Of a stretch of DNA of 64,000 nucleotides, positions 8,247 through 18,688 are shown one piece after another. The number at the start of each line of letters is the position of its first letter. The first letter of the stretch is position 1. The notes below the pieces were generated by a model. The model had not been told where the DNA came from. It did no database searches and worked only from the letters and a program-made list of their open reading frames with translations. The position numbers were made by a program, and so were the translations under genes. Origin of the DNA: Spongiactinospora sp. TRM90649. GTDB lineage: Bacteria > Actinomycetota > Actinomycetes > Streptosporangiales > Streptosporangiaceae. The stretch lies in NCBI RefSeq assembly GCF_029382225.1, contig NZ_JARLTC010000038.1:1-64000 (forward strand), written 5' to 3'.

Positions 8247-8894
8247 TCACCAGCGCGATCGAGGCGGCGGCGGGACGTGCCGGTCGCGGATGGCGCGCAG
8301 GTGGTCGCGCCAGACGGCCCAGCCGCGCTGGATGGGATCGGCGCGCGAGTCACCGATGATCTTGATGTCGCCCATCAGCGCGTACGCCTTCACGCGGATC
8401 ACCGGGACGTCCGTGCCCGCCGGGGCCTCCATCACGTCGACCCGCTTGTCCCCCATGATCGCCACGCCCTCCAGCTCGACGTCGACGCCGTCGGGAACGA
8501 TGATCTTCACATCGCCCATCACGGAGACGGCCATCAGATCGACCTGGTTCCCGCGCACCTCGGCCTCGCGCAGGTCGAGCAGGACGTCGCCCATCACCGC
8601 CACCGCGCCGAGCTCCCGGTCGATGCGCCACTTGCCGCGGCGCTTGGTCTCGCCCATCACCGATACGAACCAGCGCCGCTTGACCCCCTCGGCGGCGGAC
8701 GCGGCGGGGGCGGGGGCGCTCTCGGGCAGGTCGGAGAGGACCGCGTCCAGTTCCGCGCGGGTGGCGGCGCCGTAGGCCACCTCGGTGCGCTCGGCCAGTT
8801 CGCCGAAGGTCAGCCTCCCGTCCACCGAGGCGGTCTTCAACCGCTCGACGACGGCTTCACGCTCGGCGTCGGAGGCTCGCATCGCATCACTCAC
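8247..8894 (-). CDS. DUF1707 protein with LiaF-like C-terminal domain
   Basis: About 215 residues. The N-terminal 55 residues form a DUF1707 (SHOCT-like) domain, MRASDAEREAVVERLKTA and DGRLTFGELAERTEVAYGA. The rest carries five spaced copies of a V/A-x-x-MGD/E motif (SVMGET, AVMGDV, SVMGDV, AIMGDK, ALMGDI) about 20-30 residues apart, as in the cell-wall-active-antibiotic response (LiaF) C-terminal beta-solenoid. No transmembrane segment is present. A role in envelope-stress sensing is known for LiaF relatives, but is only inferred here. The GTG at 8894 is preferred; TTG at 8903 and ATG at 8882 are alternatives. Confidence 0.85.
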   Translation of the reverse strand: MSDAMRASDAEREAVVERLKTASVDGRLTFGELAERTEVAYGAATRAELDAVLSDLPESAPAPAASAAEGVKRRWFVSVMGETKRRGKWRIDRELGAVAVMGDVLLDLREAEVRGNQVDLMAVSVMGDVKIIVPDGVDVELEGVAIMGDKRVDVMEAPAGTDVPVIRVKAYALMGDIKIIGDSRADPIQRGWAVWRDHLRAIRDRHVPPPPRSRW

Positions 8895-8969
8895 GCCTAC
8901 CAATGTAGGCCGCCGGTTCGAGAACTACCTTCCTCCTTGGGGAGGATGCCCCTTTCGAAAGGAGTACGT

Positions 8970-9872
8970 TCAGGGGCCGGACAGCACCGGCGCGCTGAGC
9001 AGGATGTCGCGGCCGAGTCCCTGGTCGCCCTCGATGGTGGAGGGGAAAGCGGTGGGGTCGCCCCGGCCGGCGAGCAGGAAGCAGAAGTCCTTCACCTCGC
9101 AGGTGATGTGGACGTCCGTGGCGCTCGCCGTCTCGCCGAGGCCGAGAGGCGCGTCCCATTCGCCGCCGCCGTCGCCGGTCAGGGTCACGCGGGCGGCGCG
9201 GCCCGAGCCGTCCATGCCGGAGAGCAGCATGGTCAGCGGCAGCAGCCGGACGCACAGGTCGGCAGCCGGGTGGATGTGGCCGGGCAGCGGGCGGGGCAGC
9301 CGCACGCCGACGACCCCGGCGGCGTCCTCGGTATGGATCCAGGTCTCCAGCATCCTGGCCAGGAGGTGGTCCATGGCGGGGGCGGTCATGCCGCCCTGTT
9401 CCACCATCGTGTCCGGGGCCGTCCCGGTCAGGTGGGCGCACAGGGCGTCGGCCTGGGTGCGCCAGTCCTCGCGGGTCCGCTCGCGCGGGCGGTCGCGCTC
9501 GTGCTCCTGCAACTGCGCGGTACGGCCGAGCGGATCGTCCGCCACGATCGGCGGCCCCGCGACCGGCGCCCCGACCACCGCGGCGAGCAGCCCGTCCTTG
9601 GCGGCCAGGTGCGCCACCAGTTCCTGAACGTTCCAGCCTTCGACGATCTCCTTGTCCCAGTCGTCCGGCGCCACCGAGCCGAGCAGGGCGTCCATCGCCG
9701 CCACACGCCCCGCGAAGGGCTCGGCCCACGCCGGGGCCTGCGCCATCGGCCGCCTGCGCGCCCGGGCCGCGGTCAGCAGGCGCGGCCGGACGGCGCTCTC
9801 CAGCACGGCGCCGCCCGGCGGCCCACCCTCCAGCAGGGCGTCTATGTACAGCCTTCCCTCCGGATCAGCCAT
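8970..9872 (-). CDS. Mycothiol-dependent maleylpyruvate isomerase (MDMPI)-like protein paired with an ECF sigma factor
   Basis: About 300 residues. After an N-terminal 50-residue extension comes a DinB/MDMPI-type four-helix domain. Its probable metal ligands lie in WNVQELVAHLAAKDG and, further on, in ETWIHTEDAAG (Glu and His four apart). A C-terminal SCP2-like region follows. It starts just after the stop of an ECF sigma gene, with GAGGAGG 10 bases before the ATG. That coupling, and the extension, suggest a redox or thiol-sensing regulator of the sigma factor rather than a catabolic isomerase. This role is inference; enzyme activity cannot be excluded. Confidence 0.8.
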   Translation of the reverse strand: MADPEGRLYIDALLEGGPPGGAVLESAVRPRLLTAARARRRPMAQAPAWAEPFAGRVAAMDALLGSVAPDDWDKEIVEGWNVQELVAHLAAKDGLLAAVVGAPVAGPPIVADDPLGRTAQLQEHERDRPRERTREDWRTQADALCAHLTGTAPDTMVEQGGMTAPAMDHLLARMLETWIHTEDAAGVVGVRLPRPLPGHIHPAADLCVRLLPLTMLLSGMDGSGRAARVTLTGDGGGEWDAPLGLGETASATDVHITCEVKDFCFLLAGRGDPTAFPSTIEGDQGLGRDILLSAPVLSGP

Positions 9873-9874
9873 GA

Positions 9875-10435
9875 TCACACCGCCTCCTCGGTCAGGACAT
9901 CGGCCAGGGTGCGTAACCCGAGCCGTATCCGTGACTTCGCCGTTCCCTCGGGCAAGCCGAGTTCGTCGGCCACTTGACGGTATGTACGGCCACCGAAGTA
10001 GGCCAGTTCGATCACCTCGCGCAAAGCCTCCGGCAATCGCCGGACGGCCTGCCGCACGCGGTCGGCCTCGTCAGCGTCCAGCACCTGGTCCTCCAGGTCC
10101 GGCGGGCGAGGCTCGGTCAGCCTCGGCCCGAGGGCCGAGACCTTGCGGCGTTCCTCGGCCCTGACGTGGTCCACCGACCTGCGGTGCGCGATGGTGGCCA
10201 GCCACGTGCGCAGCGACCCCTTGTCGGGGTCGTACGCCAGCGGCCGTTCCCACAAGGTGATGAAGACCTCTTGGGTGATGTCCTCTGCCACTGTTCTGTC
10301 ACGGGTCACCCGGACCGCCATGCTGAAGATCAGCGGCCCGAGGCGATCGTAGAGTTCCCCTAGAGCGGACTCGTCTCCGCCCACGATTCGCTGGTGCAAC
10401 AAGCGGTCGTCGACCACCGTGTCCGGCGCTTCCAC
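9875..10435 (-). CDS. ECF RNA polymerase sigma factor (SigK-like)
   Basis: A 186-residue sigma factor with a full region 2 (LIFSMAVRVTRDRTVAEDITQEVFITLW; then WLATIAHRRSVDHVRAEERR) and region 4 (LPEALREVIELAYFGGRTYRQVADELGLPEGTAKSRIRLGL). The sequence is of the SigK/SigF-like ECF type. SigK-type sigma factors usually pair with a zinc-binding RskA-like anti-sigma factor; here the next gene is instead an MDMPI-like protein. The start is GTG. The divergent gene across 154 bases is an AidB-like flavoprotein, a possible shared stress context. Confidence 0.93.
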   Translation of the reverse strand: MEAPDTVVDDRLLHQRIVGGDESALGELYDRLGPLIFSMAVRVTRDRTVAEDITQEVFITLWERPLAYDPDKGSLRTWLATIAHRRSVDHVRAEERRKVSALGPRLTEPRPPDLEDQVLDADEADRVRQAVRRLPEALREVIELAYFGGRTYRQVADELGLPEGTAKSRIRLGLRTLADVLTEEAV

Positions 10436-10589
10436 TTAAGACCACGCTCCAGCGTCGCGGACGGAGGCCTTGCCGTGCTCACCGCCAACCGAGCATGCCA
10501 CTATTCGGCGGCAAAGTTAAGCCAGATGATGACCAATGGTGACATGTCCGGACCCGCGCGCCACATGCCCATATCAGGAGGCCAGTCCC

Positions 10590-12212
10590 GTGACTCACGA
10601 AGTCTTCAACCAGGCTCCGCAGTTGACCGGGAACGACGTCTCGGCCGACGCGGCGCTGATCGAGGGAGTGCGCCGCGAGGGCGCCGACTGGGCGTCCGGC
10701 GAACTGCACCGGCTCGGCCTCCTGGCCGGCTCCGAACGGGCCCTGGAATGGGGACGGCTGGCCAACGACCACCCCCCGGTCCTGCGCACCCACGACCGCT
10801 ACGGCAACCGCGTGGACGAGGTGGAGTTCCATCCCGCCTGGCACGAACTGATGACCGTGGCCGTGCAGAACGGGCTGCACGCCTCCCCCTGGGCGGCCAA
10901 ACGCCCCGGCGCGCACGTGGCCAGGGCCGCCAAGTTCTACATTTGGTCACAGGTCGAGGCGGGCCACGGCTGCCCGGTGTCGATGACCTACGCCTCGGTC
11001 GCGGCGCTGCGCCACAGCCCGGCGCTCGCCGCCGAATGGGAGCCGCTGCTGTCCTCCCGCTCCTACGACCCCGGCCTGCGCCCGCCCGCGGGCAAGCGCG
11101 GCGTGCTGGCCGGGATGGCGATGACCGAGAAGCAGGGCGGCTCCGACGTGCGCGCCGGCACCACCACGGCCGACCGGCTCGGCGACGGCACCTACTCGCT
11201 GGTCGGGCACAAGTGGTTCAACTCCGCGCCGATGTGCGACCTGTTCCTGGTGCTCGCCCGGACGCCCGACGGGCTCTCCTGTTTCCTGCTGCCGCGCGTC
11301 CTGCCGGACGGCACGCGCAACGCGATGCGCCTGATGCGGCTGAAGGACAAACTGGGCAACCGGTCCAACGCCTCCGCCGAGGTCGAGTACGAGGGCGCGG
11401 TCGCCTGGCTGGTCGGCGAGGAGGGCCGGGGCCTGCGGACCATCCTGGAGATGGTCAACTCCACCAGGCTCGACTGCGTGATCGGGTCGGCGGCCGGGAT
11501 GCGCGCGGGCGTGGTCCAGGCGATCCACCACGCGCGGCACCGCTCCGCCTTCGGCAGGCGGCTGTCGGAGCAGCCGCTGATGCGCAACGTGCTGGCCGAC
11601 CTCGCGCTGGAGTCGGAGGCGGCGACCACGCTGATGACCCGGCTGACCGGCGCCACCGACCGGGCCCTTTCCGGCGACCGCGCGGAGTCGGCGCTGCGCC
11701 GTACGGCGCTGGCCGCGGCCAAGTACTGGGTGTGCAAGCGGGCCCCCGTCCACGCCGCCGAGGCGCTGGAGTGCCTGGGCGGCAACGGATACGTCGAGGA
11801 GTCGCAGATGCCCCGGCTGTTCCGCGAGTCGCCGCTGAACGGGATCTGGGAGGGCTCGGGCAACGTGGCCGCCCTGGACGTGCTGCGCTCGCTGGCCAAG
11901 GAGCCCGGCGCCCGCGACGCGTACTTCGCCGAGGTGACGCTGGCGGCGGGCGGCGACCGGCGGCTCGACGACGCGGTGGACCGGCTGCGCAAGTCGCTGG
12001 CCGACGAGGAGAACCTGGAGGTCAGGGCCCGGCGGATCGCCGAGGACATGGCCCTGGCCCTCACCGGTTCGCTGCTGGTCCGCCTGGCCCCGCACGCCGT
12101 GGCCGACGCGTTCTGCGCCTCCCGGCTCGCGGGGGACGGGGGCCGCGCCTTCGGCACTCTCCCCGCTGGGACGGATCTTGACGCTCTGACCGGGCGGGCC
12201 GTGCCGGTGTGA
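10590..12212 (+). CDS. AidB-like acyl-CoA dehydrogenase-family flavoprotein
   Basis: A 540-residue protein, the same length as E. coli AidB, the adaptive-response protein that binds DNA and FAD. The acyl-CoA dehydrogenase fold is visible (AGMAMTEKQGGSDVRAGTT, the FAD-binding KLGNRSNASAEV region, and ECLGGNGYVEESQMPRLFRE). The long N-terminal domain (HPAWHELM, HGCPVSMTYA) distinguishes AidB from ordinary fatty-acid dehydrogenases. The GTG start has CAGGAGG eight bases upstream; a longer reading upstream lacks such a site. The role in alkylation-damage protection is known for E. coli only. Confidence 0.9.
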   Translation: MTHEVFNQAPQLTGNDVSADAALIEGVRREGADWASGELHRLGLLAGSERALEWGRLANDHPPVLRTHDRYGNRVDEVEFHPAWHELMTVAVQNGLHASPWAAKRPGAHVARAAKFYIWSQVEAGHGCPVSMTYASVAALRHSPALAAEWEPLLSSRSYDPGLRPPAGKRGVLAGMAMTEKQGGSDVRAGTTTADRLGDGTYSLVGHKWFNSAPMCDLFLVLARTPDGLSCFLLPRVLPDGTRNAMRLMRLKDKLGNRSNASAEVEYEGAVAWLVGEEGRGLRTILEMVNSTRLDCVIGSAAGMRAGVVQAIHHARHRSAFGRRLSEQPLMRNVLADLALESEAATTLMTRLTGATDRALSGDRAESALRRTALAAAKYWVCKRAPVHAAEALECLGGNGYVEESQMPRLFRESPLNGIWEGSGNVAALDVLRSLAKEPGARDAYFAEVTLAAGGDRRLDDAVDRLRKSLADEENLEVRARRIAEDMALALTGSLLVRLAPHAVADAFCASRLAGDGGRAFGTLPAGTDLDALTGRAVPV

Positions 12213-12257
12213 TCTCCCCCGCCCCATAGGCTTCTGCTTCGAAGAAGGGAGAAACAC

Positions 12258-12686
12258 ATGGCTACCACGCGCAAGGCGACCGCCCACTGGAAGGGCCCGC
12301 TGCTCACCGGATACGGCTCGGTCGACCTCGAATCCTCAGGGGTCGGCAGCTTCGACGTCTCCTGGCCGTCCCGGGCCGAGCAGGCCAACGGCAAGACCTC
12401 CCCCGAGGAACTGATCGCCGCCGCCCACTCCACCTGCTTCTCCATGGCGCTGTCGCACGGCCTGGCCGGCGCGGGCACCCCGCCGCAGACGGTGGACACC
12501 AGCGCCGAGGTGACCTTCCAGCCCGGCGAGGGCATCACCGGCATCGTGCTGTCGGTCAAGGCGCAGGTGCCCGGCATCTCCGCCGAGGACTTCCAGACCG
12601 CCGCGGAGAACGCCAAGGCCAACTGCCCGGTGAGCAAGGCGCTCGCCGGCACGACCATCACGCTCAACGCCGAGTTGCTCGACTGA
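12258..12686 (+). CDS. OsmC-family peroxiredoxin
   Basis: A 142-residue thiol peroxidase of the OsmC/Ohr superfamily, which detoxifies organic and other hydroperoxides in the cytosol. The two redox cysteines are in STCFSMAL (Cys60) and ANCPVSKAL (Cys123), and the SPEELIAAAHS segment before Cys60 is characteristic. The NCPVS spacing and short N-terminus fit OsmC rather than Ohr. It lies 45 bases after the AidB-like gene on the same strand, with its own AAGGGAGAAA ribosome-binding site, so the two are probably co-transcribed. A strong hairpin follows. Confidence 0.94.
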   Translation: MATTRKATAHWKGPLLTGYGSVDLESSGVGSFDVSWPSRAEQANGKTSPEELIAAAHSTCFSMALSHGLAGAGTPPQTVDTSAEVTFQPGEGITGIVLSVKAQVPGISAEDFQTAAENAKANCPVSKALAGTTITLNAELLD

Positions 12687-12693
12687 GATCCGC

Positions 12694-12728
12694 CCCGGAC
12701 GCCCCTCCTTCGTGGCGGGGCGTCCGGG
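12694..12728. terminator. Strong hairpin terminator after osmC-like gene
   Basis: Perfect 12-base inverted repeat, CCCGGACGCCCC and GGGGCGTCCGGG, with an 11-base loop, directly after the OsmC stop codon. There is no T-run, as is usual for high-GC terminators. Confidence 0.75.
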
Positions 12729-12784
12729 TCACAACTGGGGAACGGCCTGCGGGAACGACACGGACAGGAGGACAATGGGGCCAC

Positions 12785-14914
<2,130 letters not shown>

Positions 14915-14930
14915 AGGGCCCGGCCCCGGC

Positions 14931-15332
14931 TCACCCGCCCTTGAGGGCCGCCGCGAGCAGCACCAGCACGAACGTCGCCACCCCGGCCAGGCCGTGCAGC
15001 AGCACCGCGACCACCGGGAAGCGCTGTTCGGCCCCCCGCGCGTGGCGCCCGCCGCCGAGCCAGCGGGTGAACATCGTGAACCCGAGGAACGCCGCCACGG
15101 CCAGCACCGCGCAGGAGATCCAGGCGTAACGCGGGTCCTCGGCGAGCAGGTAGACCACCCAGCAGCCGAGCGCGGTGACGGCGAAGGCCATGTGGGAGAA
15201 GATCAGCGTCGCCGGAAACCTGGTGACCTTGGTGGCCTGCCGGCGCAGCCCGCCACCGGCGAGCCACAGGTACAGCAGATGCCCTCCGGCCAAGGCCGCC
15301 ACCAACCACGTTCCGACAGCGACCAGCGGCAC
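14931..15332 (-). CDS. Small four-TM membrane protein of unknown function
   Basis: A 133-residue hydrophobic protein with four transmembrane segments (GTWLVAALAGGHLLYLWLAG; LIFSHMAFAVTALGCWVVYLL; WISCAVLAVAAFLGFTMFT; VVAVLLHGLAGVATFVLVLLAA). Two histidines sit inside or at the membrane edges. The GTG start is chosen because AGGAGGAG lies just upstream; a longer reading to 15398 is not needed. The gene is convergent with glgX. Function unknown. Confidence 0.75.
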   Translation of the reverse strand: MPLVAVGTWLVAALAGGHLLYLWLAGGGLRRQATKVTRFPATLIFSHMAFAVTALGCWVVYLLAEDPRYAWISCAVLAVAAFLGFTMFTRWLGGGRHARGAEQRFPVVAVLLHGLAGVATFVLVLLAAALKGG

Positions 15333-15445
15333 GAGCTCCTCCTGATGATCTCCGTCTCTCGCCTGGTACGCTACGCATATCACCCGCCCGATGACCATCC
15401 GTTACAACAAGGCGGCATCTCGGGCAGGCCCTCTAGCCTGATGAC

Positions 15446-15644
15446 ATGCGCGAGCAGACCGAACGGGTGCGCCGGGGCTACGAAGCGGCGCCCCTCGGGC
15501 GTGCTGCTGGCCACCACCGGCTGGGAGCGGTGGAGCGGCACCGAGGACGCCTGGCTGGGCGGCCCGCCCCCGATGTGGTGGAGCCAGGCCGCGTGCCGCG
15601 GGATCCTCGCGCACGCAACCGCCGCCGGGTTTCAGATTTCCAGA
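15446..15644 (+). pseudogene. Remnant of a class I SAM-dependent methyltransferase
   Basis: The frame starting at the ATG reads MREQTERVRRGYEA, a typical methyltransferase N-terminus. It then switches frame directly into GVLLATTGWERWSGTEDAWLGG, PPPMWWSQA and TAAGFQIS, the post-motif-III and C-terminal strands of the same family (compare the L-L-A-T-T-G-x-x-x-W-T-G-T and M-x-W-S-x-A pattern). Everything between, including the SAM-binding glycine loop, is missing, and no intact frame spans the two pieces. I read it as an internally deleted, frameshifted gene. About 250-350 bases appear lost (estimate from family size). Confidence 0.7.
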
Positions 15645-15733
15645 CCCATTGCCCCCCACACTCACACCCGAACACCAGCACGAATTATCATGGAAATCGC
15701 AGGTGACGGGGAGGGTGTGACAAGGTAGGAGAT

Positions 15734-16456
15734 GTGCGGCGTATCTATCCTGCCGAGCAAGCCGATGTGGACTTGCCCACGGCATACGCGTACCCGGACC
15801 GCCCTTGGCTACGGGTCAACATGGTGGCGAGCGCCGACGGGGCCGCCTGGACCGAGGGGCGGTCGGGCGGGTTGTCCGGGCCGCCTGACAAGCGGGCGTT
15901 CCAGGTGCTGCGCGGGCTGGCCGATGTGATCCTGGCGGGGGCCGCCACGGTCCGGGCCGAGGGATACGGGCCGGTGGCGCCGCGCGAGTCGTGGCGGGAG
16001 TCGCGGGCCGGGCGTCCGCCCACGCCGCCCATCGCCGTGGTGACGCGCGGGCTCGACCTCGACCTCGGCGGCGACTTCTTCGCCGGGTCGCCCGGCACCG
16101 CGCGGCCGATCGTGATCACCTGCGAGGCCGCGCCGCTCGACCGCAGGCAGGCCGCCTCGGCGGTGGCCGACGTGGTGGTCGCCGGAGGCGACCGGGTCGA
16201 GATGGGCCGCGCCGTCGCCGCGCTGCGTGAACGCGGCCACGACCGGATCCTGTGCGAGGGCGGGCCGCGGCTCAACGCCCAGCTCGCCGCCGACGGCCTG
16301 ATCGACGAGCTGTGCCTGACGGTCAGCCCGCTGCTGCTCGGCGGCGGCGCGGCCAGGGTGCTGGACGGCCCGGCCGGCCGCACCCCGCTGCGGCTGGCCG
16401 ATGTTTTGGAGGAGGACGGGTTCCTCTTCACCAGATATGTCAGGGAGGAATCGTGA
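15734..16456 (+). CDS. Pyrimidine reductase (RibD C-terminal/dihydrofolate reductase-like) family protein
   Basis: A 240-residue NADPH-dependent reductase-like protein. RVNMVASADGAAW at the N-terminus, ADVILAGAATVRAEGYGP, ILCEGGPRLNAQL and DELCLTVSPLLLGGG are the standard RibD_C signatures. Members of the family reduce the deaminated pyrimidine intermediate of riboflavin synthesis, but stand-alone actinomycete copies are often not in riboflavin operons and may have other substrates. The GTG start has TAGGAGA upstream. Its stop overlaps the ligC start (GTGA), so the two are translated together, an unexpected pairing. Confidence 0.88.
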   Translation: MRRIYPAEQADVDLPTAYAYPDRPWLRVNMVASADGAAWTEGRSGGLSGPPDKRAFQVLRGLADVILAGAATVRAEGYGPVAPRESWRESRAGRPPTPPIAVVTRGLDLDLGGDFFAGSPGTARPIVITCEAAPLDRRQAASAVADVVVAGGDRVEMGRAVAALRERGHDRILCEGGPRLNAQLAADGLIDELCLTVSPLLLGGGAARVLDGPAGRTPLRLADVLEEDGFLFTRYVREES

Positions 16457-17547
16457 CCCTGCCCGTGCAACCGCCGGTGGCGCCGATGCTGGCCAAGGCG
16501 ATCAAGAAGCTGCCGCCACAGGACGGCACGCTGCTCTACGAGCCGAAGTGGGACGGCTTCCGCTGCATCATCTTCCGCGACGGCGACGAGGTCTACCTGG
16601 GCAGCCGCAACGAGCGGCCGTTCACCCGCTACTTCCCCGAACTGGTCGAGGCGGCCCGGCGCGAGCTGCCGGACCGGGTGGTGATGGACGGCGAGATCGT
16701 GCTCCGCCAGGGGCAGGTGCTCGACTTCGACGCGCTGCAGTTGCGCATCCACCCGGCGGCCTCGCGCGTGAAGCTGCTGGCCGAGCAGACGCCCGCGTCG
16801 TTCATCGCCTTCGACCTGCTGGCGCTCGGCGACGAGAACCTGATGGAGACGCCCTTCGCGCGGCGCAGGGAGCGGCTGGAGGAGATCTTCGGCGAGCCGG
16901 GCGGGTCCATCCGGCTGACGCCGGTCACCGAGGACGCGCGGGTGGCCGAGCGCTGGTTCGACACCTTCGAGGGGGCGGGACTCGACGGGATCGTGGTGAA
17001 GCCCGGCGGCCTGCCGTACGAACCGGACCGGCGGACGATGTTCAAGGTCAAGCACGAGCGGACCGCCGACGTCGTGGTCGCCGGCTACCGGGAGCACAAG
17101 AGCGGGCCTATCGTCGGGTCGCTGCTGCTAGGCCTGTACGACGACACGGGGCGGCTGCATCACATCGGGGTGGCGGCGTCGTTCCCGATGGCGCGCAGGG
17201 CGGAGCTGATCGACGAGGTCAAGCCGTACCTGACCGACCTTGAGAGCCACCCGTGGGGCGCGTGGATGACCCCGGCCCGGCAGGAGGGCGACGAGGCGTC
17301 CGCTGCCGCCGCGCCGCGCCGTCCCGGCGGCAATGTGTCGCGCTGGAACGCCAAGAAGGACCTCTCGTTCGTCCCGCTGCGCCCGGAGCTGGTGGTGGAG
17401 GTCGCCTACGACCACATGGAGGGCGACCGGTTCCGGCACACCGCGCAGTTCCGCCGCTGGCGGCCGGACCGCACCCCGGAGTCGTGCACGTACGAGCAGC
17501 TCGAACGGCCGGTCTCCTACGACCTGGACGACATCCTGGCCCGGTGA
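16453..17547 (+). CDS. ligC: ATP-dependent DNA ligase, LigC type
   Basis: Seals DNA nicks using ATP. 364 residues, the size of the compact mycobacterial LigC (nucleotidyltransferase plus OB domain without extra modules). The adenylated lysine is Lys32 in EPKWDGFR. Other nucleotidyltransferase motifs are RNERPFTRYFPE, VMDGEIV, FIAFDLLAL, EGIVVK-like DGIVVKPGG and MFKVKHERTADVVV. The OB fold ends with LSFVPLRPELVVEVAYDHMEG. LigC is implicated in backup end-joining/excision repair together with a LigD-type polymerase domain; one is encoded about 8 kb away. Start overlaps the upstream stop, with AGGGAGGAA before it. Confidence 0.94.
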   Translation: MTLPVQPPVAPMLAKAIKKLPPQDGTLLYEPKWDGFRCIIFRDGDEVYLGSRNERPFTRYFPELVEAARRELPDRVVMDGEIVLRQGQVLDFDALQLRIHPAASRVKLLAEQTPASFIAFDLLALGDENLMETPFARRRERLEEIFGEPGGSIRLTPVTEDARVAERWFDTFEGAGLDGIVVKPGGLPYEPDRRTMFKVKHERTADVVVAGYREHKSGPIVGSLLLGLYDDTGRLHHIGVAASFPMARRAELIDEVKPYLTDLESHPWGAWMTPARQEGDEASAAAAPRRPGGNVSRWNAKKDLSFVPLRPELVVEVAYDHMEGDRFRHTAQFRRWRPDRTPESCTYEQLERPVSYDLDDILAR

Positions 17548-17626
17548 TCCGCAGGGCGGCGGCCCCTAGACCACATCGGGGTGATCCCTGATGAAAGCAG
17601 CCCAAATCTATGCCACCATCTCGACC

Positions 17627-17977
17627 ATGACACCTCCCGGCACGTCCGACGAGCTGAAGGCCGCCGTCGCGGCACGCCGCGACCTTGGTCCCGACTACGA
17701 GGACGCCATCGTGGAAGGCTTCCTGGAGAAGGTGGACAGCCGCATCGAGCAGCGGGTGGCCCAGGAGATGGCCGCGCGCAACCTGCCCCGGCCGCCCGGG
17801 CAGGCGCGGGCCAACGACAACCAGGGCCTGGCGCTGGCCATCGTGTCGCTGATCTTCGGCACCGGCACCAGCACCGTGGCGATCGCCAACGACGCGCCGA
17901 TCGAGATGATGCTGCTGATCTGGCTCGGCATCGTGGCGGTCAACGTCGCGTTCGTGCTCAGCCGCAGACGCACCTGA
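17627..17977 (+). CDS. Hypothetical two-TM membrane protein
   Basis: About 116 residues. The N-terminal half is a charged, probably helical cytosolic region (SDELKAAVAARRDLGPDYEDAI; FLEKVDSRIEQRVAQEMAAR) and the C-terminal half has two hydrophobic helices (LALAIVSLIFGTGTSTVAI and MLLIWLGIVAVNVAFVL) ending in basic residues. The internal ATG beginning MTPPGTSDEL is preferred. The twelve codons upstream, which would extend it, lack the G/C third-position bias. Function unknown. Conserved-looking, but I cannot name a family. Confidence 0.7.
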   Translation: MTPPGTSDELKAAVAARRDLGPDYEDAIVEGFLEKVDSRIEQRVAQEMAARNLPRPPGQARANDNQGLALAIVSLIFGTGTSTVAIANDAPIEMMLLIWLGIVAVNVAFVLSRRRT

Positions 17978-18001
17978 CCGGCCCGGCCCCGGCCGGCGCG
18001 C

Positions 18002-18682
18002 TCACCTGGCGAACAGGCCCCGCTCGAAGGCGGCGGCCACCGCCGAGGCGCGATCGTTGACGCCCAGCTTGGCGTAGATGTGCAGCAGGTGGGTCTTCAC
18101 CGTCGCCTCGCTGATGAACAGCCGGGCCGCGGCCTCCCGGTTGGTGGAACCCCTGGCGATCAGGCCGAGCACCTCCAGCTCGCGCGGGCTCAGCGGGTCG
18201 GCGGGCGCACGGACCTGGCCGATCAGGCGGGTGGCGACGGACGGCGACAGCACCGACTCGCCGCGCGCGGCGGCGCGGACGCCCCGGGTCAGCTCGTCGG
18301 GCATGGCGTCCTTCAGCAGGTAGCCGGTGGCCCCGGCCTCGATCGCGGGCAGCACGTCGCTGTCGGTGTCGAAGGTGGTGAGGACCAGCACCCGGGTGGG
18401 CACGCCGCGCTCGGCCAGCCGTCTGATCGCGGTCACGCCGTCGGTGCCGGGCATCCGGAGGTCCATCAGGATCACGTCGGGACGCAGCTCCTCGGCCAGC
18501 TCGACGGCACGCGCGCCGTCGGCGGCCTCCCCCACCACCTCGAAGCCGGGCTCGCCCGCGAACATGCCGCGCAGGCCGTCGCGGACCACCGGGTGGTCAT
18601 CGACGATCATCAACCGGATCGGCTCGCCGTCCACCGTCACCGCCTCTCTCGTGTTCGCCGGGAATGTCATCTGGAATGTCAT
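18002..18682 (-). CDS. LuxR/NarL-family response regulator
   Basis: A 226-residue regulator. The receiver domain (about residues 22-140) has the phospho-acceptor Asp74 in ILMDLRMPG, acidic IVDDHP and the switch residues T and K (LVLTTF, YLLKDA). A GerE/LuxR helix-turn-helix (about 160-215; LSPRELEVLGLIARGSTNREAAARL) follows. It overlaps the histidine kinase gene by four bases (ATGA). A 12-base tandem repeat at the junction gives two in-frame ATGs; the upstream one is listed. Likely acts with the kinase on the ABC exporter genes of the same operon. Confidence 0.94.
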   Translation of the reverse strand: MTFQMTFPANTREAVTVDGEPIRLMIVDDHPVVRDGLRGMFAGEPGFEVVGEAADGARAVELAEELRPDVILMDLRMPGTDGVTAIRRLAERGVPTRVLVLTTFDTDSDVLPAIEAGATGYLLKDAMPDELTRGVRAAARGESVLSPSVATRLIGQVRAPADPLSPRELEVLGLIARGSTNREAAARLFISEATVKTHLLHIYAKLGVNDRASAVAAAFERGLFAR

Positions 18683-18688
18683 CTGGAA
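18661..18688. repeat. 12-base tandem duplication across the kinase stop/regulator start
   Basis: GGAATGTCATCT occurs twice in a row, followed by GGAA. The duplication spans the histidine kinase stop and the regulator start and gives the regulator an extra M-T-F-Q before M-T-F-P. It keeps the frame, so it duplicates the start codon without disrupting either gene. Confidence 0.85.

Noticed and set aside
6987..9977. 996-codon plus-strand frame spanning several genes
   Set aside because: It crosses two sigma-factor neighbourhoods and intergenic DNA, has no domain, and its composition is that of an antisense shadow.
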